12,742 nt of DNA from an uncultured Lachnospiraceae bacterium (GCA_910586315.1 CAJUIP010000064.1:1-12742); one strand, 5' to 3'; shown: positions 5,073-12,722, counted from the first letter of the stretch. Translations and numbers: made by a program. The notes: generated by a model from the letters alone, not told the origin.

Positions 5073-5486
5073 ATGAACGCAGACATTTACAGCCATGAGG
5101 GCGAAGGAATCCAGTGTGTATATGATAATAAAAACTGGGTGGTATGTATTAAAAACTGGAAACCCAACAATGACATCGAAAACATTGAACGCCTGGAAGT
5201 ACATCATGCAACAGACGAACAGTTTATCATGATTTCCGGAAAAGCAGTTCTCTTAGCTGCCACCAGGGAAAACGATGCATTCCAGATTGATGTGATTCCC
5301 ATGGAATCCGGAAAGGTGTACAACATCCCTCAGGGAATGTGGTTTAACACCGTGGCCATGAAGGACGCCAAGATGGCCTATGTGCAGGATGCAGGAACCA
5401 CCGCGGAAAACAGCGAGTACTGCAACATGACAGCCGGAGAGCTCGCATATGTGAAGAAAAAAGCAGCCGAATATTTTAACTGCTAA
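5073..5486 (+). CDS. Small cupin-fold protein, probable sugar-binding or isomerase-like enzyme
   Basis: This encodes 137 residues, beginning after GAGGAGG (about 9 bases upstream). It is first in the five-gene operon. EVHHATDEQFIMISGKAVLL (42-61) is the first cupin motif, with His44, His45 and Glu49 as likely metal ligands; IPQGMWFNTV (85-94) is the second. In many cupins the second motif reads PxGxWH, but here Phe91 takes the place of the histidine, so the metal site is either incomplete or formed differently. No signal peptide is seen, so it is cytosolic. Single-domain cupins in sugar operons act as isomerases, epimerases, lyases or binding proteins; the sequence does not decide between these. 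The amidohydrolase gene starts 31 bases after the stop. Confidence 0.75.
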   Translation: MNADIYSHEGEGIQCVYDNKNWVVCIKNWKPNNDIENIERLEVHHATDEQFIMISGKAVLLAATRENDAFQIDVIPMESGKVYNIPQGMWFNTVAMKDAKMAYVQDAGTTAENSEYCNMTAGELAYVKKKAAEYFNC

Positions 5487-5517
5487 AATATCCGGTATTG
5501 GGAAAGGGGAGTTGACT

Positions 5518-6375
5518 ATGATAATTGATACGCATGTGCATCCGGCTCTGTTTGCTGATATTTGTAAAGATAAGGAACGTTTGAACCGCCGCTGTGACGA
5601 GATGGGCTACCATCTGATGAGCCCTTTCCCTTTAGAGGTTCTGGAGAAGCAGAACGCCTTCGCGGGAATCGACAGGATGGTGCTGCTGCCGTTAGATCAC
5701 TCCACCAGATGCAAGGGGGAAGTGATGATTACCAACGAAGAAATTAAGACCCTGGTTGATTTAAAGCCAGATATGTTAATTGGTTTTGCCAGCGTGGACC
5801 CATACAGAAAGGATGCTCTGGAGGTTTTGGACCATGCATTTTCAGAACTTGGCTTAAGAGGGCTGAAACTGAATCCGGCCAAACAGAGATTTTATCCGGA
5901 CGACAGAATGATGTGGCCGATTTATGAAAAATGCCTGGAATACAACCGGCCGGTTACCTTCCACGCAGGCCTCTCCTGGGAGCCGGGAACCTTGTGCAAA
6001 TATTCCCATCCTCTGCGGTTTGAGGAGGTGGCGCTGGAATTTCCAGAGCTTCGGATGTGTCTGGCACATTTTGCGTGGCCCTGGGTACAGGAAATGGCCA
6101 TGCTGATGATTAAGTATCCGAACGTCTACACCGATACGGCCATGATGTACATGGACAGCGCGGAACTGTTCATGGAAAAGGTATTCCATCAGGACATGGG
6201 CCAGTACTGGCTGGACCACAATTTCCAGGACCAGGTGATGTTCGGCTCCAATGCCCCGCGGTTCCGTCCGGTGAGAATCAAACGCGGCTTGGACAGCTTA
6301 AGCATGCGTGATGATACAAGAAGGAAGCTTTACGGTGAAAATGCCATGCGGTTCCTTGGAATGGAGGGCAGATAG
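5518..6375 (+). CDS. Amidohydrolase-family (ACMSD-like) TIM-barrel enzyme
   Basis: This encodes 285 residues. I prefer the ATG at 5518, six bases after AAGGGGAG, over the TTG at 5512, which is only two codons longer and lies against the ribosome binding site. The fold is the amidohydrolase-2 barrel: the metal motif HVH (His6, His8) opens the protein, GLRGLKLNP (112-120) is the usual strand-loop with Lys117, and His149 (VTFHAG) and His184 (LAHFAW) follow. The last expected motif GSDxP reads GSNAP, so Asn245 replaces the usual Asp. Relatives hydrolyse lactones and amides or decarboxylate acids, and some lack full metal sites. Here it may open or trim the imported conjugate. Its stop codon is directly followed by the ATG of the next gene, so translation is probably coupled. 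Confidence 0.82.
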   Translation: MIIDTHVHPALFADICKDKERLNRRCDEMGYHLMSPFPLEVLEKQNAFAGIDRMVLLPLDHSTRCKGEVMITNEEIKTLVDLKPDMLIGFASVDPYRKDALEVLDHAFSELGLRGLKLNPAKQRFYPDDRMMWPIYEKCLEYNRPVTFHAGLSWEPGTLCKYSHPLRFEEVALEFPELRMCLAHFAWPWVQEMAMLMIKYPNVYTDTAMMYMDSAELFMEKVFHQDMGQYWLDHNFQDQVMFGSNAPRFRPVRIKRGLDSLSMRDDTRRKLYGENAMRFLGMEGR

Positions 6376-6807
6376 ATGAAGGTAGAACTGATTACAAAGG
6401 TTGTCTGTGCTGACATGGAAGAGCAGCTCATTAAAATCACTGATGATGTGAAGGAAGCAGTGGAGAACAGCGGAGTGAAGGACGGCGTCGTGTTTGTGAT
6501 CAGCGCTCATACGACGGCGGGAATCACCATGAATGAGGGACTTCCCTGTGTGGAAAAGGACCTGATCGGAAAGCTGGATAACATGGTTCCTTATGATGAT
6601 GTGTACGCACATAACCATTTCCTTCCGTCCTACGGAGCTACCGGAGGAAACTCCCCGGGGCATATTAAATCCATGCTGGTGGGAAACCACTGTGTACTCC
6701 CTGTAAAGGATGGGAAGCTGGTAGTCGGCCATGCACAGGACATTTATTTTGCAGAGTTCGATGGAATCAAAAACCGTAAATATTACATTGAGGTAATGGG
6801 AGAATAG
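6376..6807 (+). CDS. yjbQ: YjbQ-family (UPF0047) protein
   Basis: This encodes 143 residues, the usual length for the family. The signatures are SAHTTAGITMNE (43-54), then His79 and His81, GGNSPGHIKSMLVG (90-103) and AQDIYFAEFDG (120-130). The conserved histidines His45, His81 and His96 and Glu54 form the presumed metal or phosphate site. Members form small trimers, and some have weak thiamine-phosphate synthase activity, but the true role is unsettled. The gene begins immediately after the amidohydrolase stop, with GGAGGG ending 10 bases upstream inside that gene, so the two proteins are likely made in balanced amounts. Placement among sugar-amine enzymes argues for a role in that pathway rather than in thiamine synthesis; no other thiamine gene is near. 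Confidence 0.9.
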   Translation: MKVELITKVVCADMEEQLIKITDDVKEAVENSGVKDGVVFVISAHTTAGITMNEGLPCVEKDLIGKLDNMVPYDDVYAHNHFLPSYGATGGNSPGHIKSMLVGNHCVLPVKDGKLVVGHAQDIYFAEFDGIKNRKYYIEVMGE

Positions 6808-6824
6808 AAGAGAGGGATAAGGGG

Positions 6825-7607
6825 ATGAAGGTTGTAGCAGTCGGAGATAATTGCGTGGACGTTTATTACACATTGAACCGCTTTTATCCCACAGGAAACG
6901 CAGTGGATTTTGCCATTAACTTAAAAAAGCTGGGGCAGGATGTTTCGCTGGTTTCCATTAAGGGAAACGATGTGTTTGGAGTGGCGGTGGAGAATGTCCT
7001 GAAACATTACGGGATTGATCTGACCCACTTTTATGAGGGAGAGCGCCAGTCGGCCGCCGCGCAGATGAACGTGATAAACGGGGACCGTGTTCATGAGAAA
7101 TTCAATGGAAATGTGCTGGCGGATTTCACGCTGAACGAAGAACGGCTGGCATTTGTCAGGCAGTTCGATGTGGTTTATTCCGAAAAGTGGTCCAGAATCG
7201 GCCGATATATCAAGGAGATTAAAAGTGAAAACAATATCATGATTCATGATTTTTCCAAACGGCTCCAGGACCCGACCAATGAGGAGATTTTACCGTATCT
7301 GGATTATGCATTTTTCTCATATGAGAAGCTGGATGATGATATCCGGGAATTTTTAAAGGTGACCCAGAAAAAGACAGGGCGTGTTGTCATTGCCATGCTG
7401 GGGGAAGACGGAAGCTTGGCCTATGATGGAAAGGAATTCCATCGGGAGCTGGCTGATAGAGTGAAGGTAGTCAATACGGTGGGAGCCGGAGATTCTTACG
7501 TGGCAGGATTCACAAAGGGCCTTTGCGAGGGATTGGGGCTTGAAGAATGTATGCACAAGGGAAAGGTGACAGCAACCGGCATTATCCAGATGTTTGATCC
7601 GTACTAA
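6825..7607 (+). CDS. Second PfkB-family sugar kinase, FrlD type
   Basis: This encodes 260 residues, almost exactly the length of E. coli FrlD. VAVGDNCVDVYY (4-15), GNAVDFAINLKKLG (24-37) and INGDRVHEKFNGNVLADF (84-101) follow FrlD closely. NTVGAGDSYVAGF (217-229) is the C-terminal signature with catalytic base Asp223; the motif opens with Asn rather than the common Asp. It should phosphorylate carbon 6 of a fructosyl-amine or a similar open-chain sugar derivative. GAGGG at 6812-6816 sits 8 bases before the ATG, and the transporter gene starts 21 bases after the stop. It differs clearly from the kinase at 2955, so the locus carries two non-duplicate kinases of one type, perhaps for two substrates. 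Confidence 0.87.
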   Translation: MKVVAVGDNCVDVYYTLNRFYPTGNAVDFAINLKKLGQDVSLVSIKGNDVFGVAVENVLKHYGIDLTHFYEGERQSAAAQMNVINGDRVHEKFNGNVLADFTLNEERLAFVRQFDVVYSEKWSRIGRYIKEIKSENNIMIHDFSKRLQDPTNEEILPYLDYAFFSYEKLDDDIREFLKVTQKKTGRVVIAMLGEDGSLAYDGKEFHRELADRVKVVNTVGAGDSYVAGFTKGLCEGLGLEECMHKGKVTATGIIQMFDPY

Positions 7608-7628
7608 AAAGAAAGGGGAAAAGAGAGA

Positions 7629-8999
7629 ATGGAATTTAATATTTATTCTTTGCTGGTAGACTTAATGTGGGCAAGCATATTCCTGTTTGCTGCAAAGCTT
7701 TTAAGAGAAAAAATCAAAATTTTACAGAGCCTGTTCGTTCCGGTAAGCCTTTTGGCAGGATTCATTGGACTGGCCCTTGGACAGAACGGCTTCGGGCTGA
7801 TTACATATTCCAGCCAGTTTGGCTCCTATTCCGGCCTTTTAATCATCGCGGTATTCGTATCCATCGGACTCCGTGGATTCAATTTCAGCAAAGGCGGAGC
7901 AAAATCCAACTTTGACCGCATCGGAAGTTATTACTGCTTCCGCAACATCGGCTGGGCGTTCCAGTACGCAATGCCCATCATTTTCTCCATGCTGGTACTG
8001 CGTGTGATTGTTCCGGAGTTAAACCCGGCGTTCGGTATGCTGATTCCGGCTGGCTTTCAGGGCGGCCATGGCACTGCGGCAGCTCTTGGCGCAACCCTTG
8101 GAAACCTTGGATGGGAGGACGCTACGGACCTGGCCATGACCTCTGCAACCGTAGGTATTTTAACCGGTATTTTTGGTGGCATTGCACTGATTAAGATCGG
8201 TACCACCAAAAATTACACCAAGTTTGTAAAAGATTTCAGCCAGCTTCCGGACGACATGCGTACAGGTCTTATAGAAGAGGGCCGCAGACCGGTTCTTGGC
8301 GAGGAAACTGTTTCTCCCATGGCCATTGACCCGTTAGCGTGGCATTTAATGCTGATTCTGATTCCCACAGGTATCGGATATCTCCTTACAAACGCCATCC
8401 AAAGTGCAACGGGACTTGGCGTTCCCAGCTTCTCCGTTGGTTTCCTGGTAGCCATTGTATTCCATTTCCTGCTTAAGGGAATTAAAGCTGACAAATATGT
8501 GGATAACCGTATTATCTCCCGCATGGGAAGCTGTGCAACTGATTTTCTGGTATTTTTTGGAGTTGCTTCCATTAAGATTCCGGTTGTTATCCAGTACGCA
8601 GTCCCCTTCGGTCTGTTAATGGTTTTCGGTATCATCTGGGTTGTGTTCCATTTTACTGTACTTGCCCCCCGCCTGTTAAAGCAGGAGTGGTTTGAAAGAG
8701 GTATCTATGTATACGGCTATTCCACAGGGGTTACTGCAATCGGTATGGCTCTTCTTCGTATCGTTGACCCGGAGAATAAGAGCTGCACACTGGATGATGC
8801 AGCCATCGTAACACCCATCGAGTCCATCATCGAGATCTTTGCACTGGCTGCCGTTCCGGTGGCCTGTGTACAGGGCAACTGGATGATCGGTGTGGCCCCG
8901 ATTCTCATTTATCTGGCGGCATTGATTGTTGTACCGTTTGTATTCAAATGGTGGCATTCGCATCCGCATGCTGTCTGGGATGAGTCGAAAGAAGGTTAA
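7629..8999 (+). CDS. GltS-family sodium:solute symporter
   Basis: This encodes 456 residues with about ten membrane helices and re-entrant loops in two repeated halves. GGHGTAAALGATLG (145-158) is the hallmark loop of the sodium/glutamate symporter GltS in the first half, and YGYSTGVTAIGMALLRIVDP in the second half is its counterpart. The loop near 192-232 is long and charged, and the protein is about 50 residues longer than E. coli GltS (401). AAAGGGG at 7612-7618 is the ribosome binding site. As the only transporter in the operon it should bring in the substrate, probably an acidic or zwitterionic amino-acid conjugate such as a glycated amino acid, driven by sodium. Known Amadori importers are of other families, so this would be a new pairing. 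Specificity is inferred from context. Confidence 0.85.
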   Translation: MEFNIYSLLVDLMWASIFLFAAKLLREKIKILQSLFVPVSLLAGFIGLALGQNGFGLITYSSQFGSYSGLLIIAVFVSIGLRGFNFSKGGAKSNFDRIGSYYCFRNIGWAFQYAMPIIFSMLVLRVIVPELNPAFGMLIPAGFQGGHGTAAALGATLGNLGWEDATDLAMTSATVGILTGIFGGIALIKIGTTKNYTKFVKDFSQLPDDMRTGLIEEGRRPVLGEETVSPMAIDPLAWHLMLILIPTGIGYLLTNAIQSATGLGVPSFSVGFLVAIVFHFLLKGIKADKYVDNRIISRMGSCATDFLVFFGVASIKIPVVIQYAVPFGLLMVFGIIWVVFHFTVLAPRLLKQEWFERGIYVYGYSTGVTAIGMALLRIVDPENKSCTLDDAAIVTPIESIIEIFALAAVPVACVQGNWMIGVAPILIYLAALIVVPFVFKWWHSHPHAVWDESKEG

Positions 9000-9033
9000 A
9001 GATATCAACGAATTTTAGATAAACCCCTCACGT

Positions 9034-9064
9034 AAAAGGATGCTGTACCCATGGCATCCCTTTT
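9034..9064 (+). terminator. Hairpin after the symporter gene
   Basis: AAAAGGATGC at 9034-9043 pairs with GCATCCCTTTT at 9054-9064 with one bulged C, ending in four Ts. It may end the five-gene transcript partly or fully. It abuts a possible -10 at 9069, so it could also act on the next unit. Confidence 0.5.
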
Positions 9065-9068
9065 GCGG

Positions 9069-9074
9069 TATAAT
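9069..9074 (+). promoter_or_regulatory. Possible -10 for the BtpA-kinase unit
   Basis: TATAAT lies 34 bases before the ATG at 9108 and just after the hairpin. No good -35 sits 16-18 bases upstream (the sequence there is near TACCCA), so this promoter would need an activator or be weak. Confidence 0.4.
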
Positions 9075-9107
9075 GAAAGAAGAAATTTAATTTCAGGAGG
9101 AATCTAT

Positions 9108-9917
9108 ATGTGGACACAGGAACTGTTTCATGTTGAAAAACCGATTATTGCATTGTTACATTTAAGAGCCCTTCCAGGGGATCCGTTGTTTGGAGATGGG
9201 GATACCATGGAGTCGGTGATAGAAAAGGCCAGAGAGGAGCTCCATGCCTTACAGGACGGCGGCGTGGACGGCATTCTCATCGCCAACGAGTTCAGCCTTC
9301 CCTATGAGAAGAAGGTTTCCTACATTACGGTTGCAGCCATGGGGCGGATTGTGGGCGAATTAAAGGCGGAGATTAAGGTCCCCTTCGGCGTAAACATCGT
9401 CTCCAACCCCATCGCCACCATTGACCTGGCAGCCGCCACCGGAGCAAGCTTCGTCCGAAGCACCTTTACCGGAGCTTATATCGGAGAAAACGGAATCACC
9501 GATACCAACATTCCGGAGACCCTGCGGAGAAAGAAAGCCCTGGGGCTTTCCGATTTGAAGCTCTTATTTAAGGTAAATCCGGAATCGGATGCATATCTGG
9601 CAGAGCGGAGCCTGGAGAAGATTACAAAATCCATGATTTTCCATTGCTTCCCGGACGCTCTCTGCGTGTCCGGCAGCAGCGCCGGAACCGAGACGGATTC
9701 CAGCCTCATTGCACGTGTCAAGAAAGTGGCCGGGGACACCCCTGTTTTCTGCAATACGGGATGTACGAAAGATAACATTGTGGAAAAGCTGACGCAGAGC
9801 GACGGCGCCTGTGTGGGTACGGCCTTTAAGGTGGATGGAAAATTTGCAAACTTCGTGGATCCGGTGCGGGTAAAGGAATTCATGGACGTGGTGAAGGAGT
9901 ACCGGAAGACTTTATAA
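9108..9917 (+). CDS. BtpA/SgcQ-family TIM-barrel protein
   Basis: This encodes 269 residues. The ATG at 9108 follows CAGGAGG by 7 bases; an in-frame ATG at 9051 lies inside the hairpin, has no ribosome binding site, and would add an unlike, basic N-terminus. The family signatures are KPIIALLHLRALPGDP (11-26), DGGVDGILIANEFSLPY (50-66), FGVNIVSNP (93-101), GASFVRSTFTGAY (112-124) and the C-terminal NTGCT and GTAFKVDG loops, which resemble phosphate-binding ends of TIM barrels. BtpA was first linked to photosystem I stability in cyanobacteria, while SgcQ belongs to an E. coli sugar operon, so a sugar-phosphate enzyme is the likelier role here. The FGGY kinase starts 15 bases after the stop, and the two probably share a pathway. 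Confidence 0.85.
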   Translation: MWTQELFHVEKPIIALLHLRALPGDPLFGDGDTMESVIEKAREELHALQDGGVDGILIANEFSLPYEKKVSYITVAAMGRIVGELKAEIKVPFGVNIVSNPIATIDLAAATGASFVRSTFTGAYIGENGITDTNIPETLRRKKALGLSDLKLLFKVNPESDAYLAERSLEKITKSMIFHCFPDALCVSGSSAGTETDSSLIARVKKVAGDTPVFCNTGCTKDNIVEKLTQSDGACVGTAFKVDGKFANFVDPVRVKEFMDVVKEYRKTL

Positions 9918-9932
9918 GAGAAGAGGGAAAGA

Positions 9933-11471
9933 ATGGGAAACGAAACGTATTTTATGGGGATTGATATTGGAACGTTTTCCAGTAAGGGCGTAATCACGGA
10001 TGCGGCAGGAAACGTTGTGGCGAGGGCGCAGACGGCTCACGGCATGGAGAATCCGGCGCCCGGATATTATGAACAGGATGCAGAAGAGGTCTGGTGGCAT
10101 GATTTCTGTGTTCTGTCCAGAGAGCTTTTGAAGAATGGCGGAATCGGGCCGGAAAAGATTAAGGCTGTTGGTGCAAGCACGTTAGGAAGCGACTGTCTTC
10201 CGGTCGATGAAGAATGCCGTCCTTTAAGAAAAGCAATTCTCTACGGAATTGATGCCCGATGCATGGAGGAGATTGACGAACTGACAAAATATTACGGAGA
10301 AGAGAAAACGAGGGAACTGTTTGGACGGCCCATGGTTTCCGGTGATGTGGCGGCCAAGATCTTATGGGTGAAAAACCATGAGCCGGAGATTTATAGAAAC
10401 ACGTATAAGTTTTTGACGGGCTCTTCTTATATGGCGGCGAAACTGACAGGAAATTATGTCATTGACCGTTTCCTTGGAGTTGCCTCCTTCCGTCCTTTCT
10501 ATCGGGCGGATGGCTCTGTGATCGAGGAGATGTGTGAGCCGGTCTGCCGTCCGGATCAGTTGGCGAAGGGAAAGATCGTCACGGAGTTAGCGGGAACCGT
10601 GACAAAAAAGGCAGCAGAGGAAACAGGTCTTTCTGAGGGCACGCCTGTGATTACGGGGACCGGAGATTCTTCTGCGGAATCTATCAGCGCCGGAGTTTTA
10701 AGCCCCGGAGATTTCATGGTTCAGTTTGGTTCCTCCCTGTTCTTTTTCTGCTGTACGGACCATCTGGTGAAGGATGACAGGGTGCGTGGAAATAACTTCC
10801 TGATTCCCGGCACATTCAGCGTGGCAGCCGGAACCAACAACGGCGGAACGATTCAGAACTGGTATCGGGATCAAATTCTGGAGACTTGTGTGGAAGAAGA
10901 GAAGCGGACGGGTGAGAATGCCTTTTCCCTGATGATGGAGGGAATCGATGAGATTGCACCGGGAAGCGAGGGCCTGGTTACACTTCCTTATTTTGCCGGA
11001 GAGAGGACGCCAATCAATGACCCGAAGGCCAGGGGGATGATTTTTGGACTTAATTTAAGCCATACGAAAAAGCATTTATACCGTTCCGCGCTGGAAGGAA
11101 TCGGCTATGGAGTGGGACAGCATCTCGATATTTTCCGTGAGAACGGCCTGTTTCCGGAGCGGATTCTGGCAGCGGGAGGCGGAACAAAGAATTTAGGATG
11201 GATGCAGATGATCGCTGATATTACCGGAATACCGGTAGTGATTGCCAGGGAAACGGCCGGTGCCTCCTATGGGGATGCCTTGATGGCGGCCATCGGTGTT
11301 GGTCATTATAAGGACTTTCAGGCATTACGGGATGTTATCGTCCTGGAAACAACCCTGACACCGGATGAAGAGGCTCATGAGGCTTATAAACCGTACCGGA
11401 AGATATTTGACAGGCTTTATGAAAAGAATAAAGAGGATATGCACCTTATGTATCAAATGCAGAAGAGGTAA
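9933..11471 (+). CDS. FGGY-family carbohydrate kinase, xylulokinase-like
   Basis: This encodes 512 residues with the two actin-like ATPase domains of the FGGY family. FMGIDIGTFSSKGV (7-20) is the ATP-phosphate loop with Asp11, YYEQDAEEVWW (45-55) is the conserved segment after it, and TGTGDSSAESI (241-251) carries the catalytic base Asp245. AAGGGTKNLGWMQMIADITG in the C-terminal domain holds adenine. It should phosphorylate a ketose or polyol. The substrate cannot be fixed, though overall form is nearest xylulokinase. GAGGG at 9923-9927 precedes the ATG, and a second Met at residue 8 is a less likely start. It forms a two-gene unit with the BtpA-family gene. The basic, Met-rich C-terminus (HLMYQMQKR) is unremarkable. 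Confidence 0.87.
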   Translation: MGNETYFMGIDIGTFSSKGVITDAAGNVVARAQTAHGMENPAPGYYEQDAEEVWWHDFCVLSRELLKNGGIGPEKIKAVGASTLGSDCLPVDEECRPLRKAILYGIDARCMEEIDELTKYYGEEKTRELFGRPMVSGDVAAKILWVKNHEPEIYRNTYKFLTGSSYMAAKLTGNYVIDRFLGVASFRPFYRADGSVIEEMCEPVCRPDQLAKGKIVTELAGTVTKKAAEETGLSEGTPVITGTGDSSAESISAGVLSPGDFMVQFGSSLFFFCCTDHLVKDDRVRGNNFLIPGTFSVAAGTNNGGTIQNWYRDQILETCVEEEKRTGENAFSLMMEGIDEIAPGSEGLVTLPYFAGERTPINDPKARGMIFGLNLSHTKKHLYRSALEGIGYGVGQHLDIFRENGLFPERILAAGGGTKNLGWMQMIADITGIPVVIARETAGASYGDALMAAIGVGHYKDFQALRDVIVLETTLTPDEEAHEAYKPYRKIFDRLYEKNKEDMHLMYQMQKR

Positions 11472-11776
11472 GGAAAGAAGTATCGGACGGTTACGGATGT
11501 ATATGAGAAATTGACAAAAGGGGTTGTAAAAATCCGGAAAATCGGGTAACATACAGATAACTGAAAAGACGTGCTGTGCACGGAATCATAACGAAAGTTA
11601 TAATTGCGGACACGGTGCATAAGAAAAAGACAGGTGTACAAGTCCCCTGTCTTTTTCTTATGCACAGGCCTACACAGAAGGATATGCCGAGAAAGCGGCG
11701 TGCGGGCCGCGCGGCGGGCAAGGAGGAGGTCTCTCCGGCTCGATGATGATATAGAAACAGCAGGAGGTATAAAAGA
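11472..11776. other. Stretch between the FGGY kinase and the YitT gene
   Basis: No supported gene. It holds a dyad ATAAC-GAAA-GTTAT (11588-11601) similar to the operator-like palindrome at 2902-2918, the large hairpin at 11615-11665, and a GC-rich run near 11690-11725 that could fold (GCCG/CGGC). No clear promoter for the YitT gene is visible; TTGTAA...TAACAT near 11523-11550 is weak. Confidence 0.5.
11615..11665. terminator. Perfect 20-bp bidirectional terminator hairpin
   Basis: The arms at 11615-11634 and 11646-11665 are exact reverse complements over 20 bases, with an 11-base loop. The core GACAGG/CCTGTC is followed by TTTTT on each strand because an A-run lies in the left arm, so it should stop transcripts in both directions. 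It closes the BtpA-kinase unit. Confidence 0.85.
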
Positions 11777-12658
11777 TTGAAAATGAATTGGAAGGAAACA
11801 GGAAAGGACCTCATGTACGATTTCTTTGGAGCGCTTTTACAGGCTCTGGGGACCTGGTGCTTTATTGAACCGTGCCGAATCGCTCCCGGTGGTGTTTCCG
11901 GTATTGCTCTTTTAATTAATTTCATAACTGGATTTCCTGTGGGAGTCATGACTTTTGTGCTGAATGTTCCGCTTTTAATCAGCGCATGGCTTTTATTAAA
12001 CCGGAAAATGGCGGTAAAAACGATACAGACAGTGGTCATTATGACAATAGTTTTAGACTTTGTGGTAACACCGCTTTTCCCTCAATATATAGGCGACCGT
12101 CTGATTTCATCAGCATTTGGCGGAATTCTTGTGGGTGTGGGTATGGCTCTTATTTTCATGAGAAATTCCACCACGGGCGGCGGCGACATCATCGCGAAGC
12201 TTTTGCAGAGAAGGTTTCCTTATATGCATACAGGATATGCGCTGATGCTTATTGACATGGTGGTTATTGGGCTTTCCATTTTGGTATTTCGTGGACTGGA
12301 GGCTGCCCTTTACGGCTTAATTTCCATGGTCTGCACTACTCAGACCATTGATGTGCTGCTTTATGGAATGAATAAAGGCACATTGGTTATGATTCACTCC
12401 CCAAAGAACCGGGAAATTGCCGATGAGATCATGGCCAGAATGGATCGGGGAACCACATTTTTTAAGAGTATGGGCGGCTTCAGCAGACAGGAGGGCGAAA
12501 CCCTGATGTGTGTGGTGGACAGAAAGCAGTTTTATCTGGTAAAGGCGATCATTGACGCCCATGATGAACATGCTTTTGTGGTGGTAATGGAGACGAAAGA
12601 AGCCTATGGAGAAGGCTTCTTGAATGATCCGAGAAAACGAAGAACAGAAGGTCCATAA
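11777..12658 (+). CDS. YitT-family membrane protein (DUF161 plus DUF2179)
   Basis: This encodes 293 residues, the usual length of YitT proteins. I prefer the TTG at 11777 because AGGAGG (11762-11767) is 9 bases before it; the ATG two codons later would be 15 bases away. Five or so membrane helices lie near residues 14-31, 40-70, 83-102, 110-128 and 152-172. The family signatures are APGGVSGIALL (36-46) and NSTTGGGDIIA (130-140). Residues 222-280 form the cytosolic DUF2179 domain (RGTTFFKSMGGFS, then FVVVMETKEAYGEGF). Function is unproven; transport of a small molecule sensed by the soluble domain is often assumed. It is separated from the sugar genes by a strong terminator, so it is probably unrelated to them. 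Confidence 0.88.
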   Translation: MKMNWKETGKDLMYDFFGALLQALGTWCFIEPCRIAPGGVSGIALLINFITGFPVGVMTFVLNVPLLISAWLLLNRKMAVKTIQTVVIMTIVLDFVVTPLFPQYIGDRLISSAFGGILVGVGMALIFMRNSTTGGGDIIAKLLQRRFPYMHTGYALMLIDMVVIGLSILVFRGLEAALYGLISMVCTTQTIDVLLYGMNKGTLVMIHSPKNREIADEIMARMDRGTTFFKSMGGFSRQEGETLMCVVDRKQFYLVKAIIDAHDEHAFVVVMETKEAYGEGFLNDPRKRRTEGP

Positions 12659-12683
12659 AAGGATGACACGGCAGAGCGGTCAT

Positions 12684-12709
12684 GATATAATGTCGCCAGA
12701 CATTATATC
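12684..12709. terminator. 11-bp dyad after the YitT gene
   Basis: GATATAATGTC at 12684-12694 pairs perfectly with GACATTATATC at 12699-12709 across a 4-base loop (GCCA). There is no T-run directly after it, so it is either a hairpin that protects the message end or an operator for a gene beyond the right edge. Confidence 0.45.
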
Positions 12710-12722
12710 AGTGCCGATTCGC

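Noticed and set aside
6298..6873. A 191-codon minus-strand frame
   Set aside because: It lies wholly antiparallel to the amidohydrolase, yjbQ and kinase genes, which have clear family motifs and ribosome binding sites.
9051..9107. Upstream in-frame start for the BtpA-family gene
   Set aside because: No ribosome binding site; the ATG lies in a hairpin, and the ATG at 9108 has CAGGAGG at correct spacing and begins at the family's usual N-terminus.
11491..12039. A 182-codon minus-strand frame
   Set aside because: It runs through the 20-bp terminator hairpin and the start of the YitT gene, with no ribosome binding site and no family resemblance.
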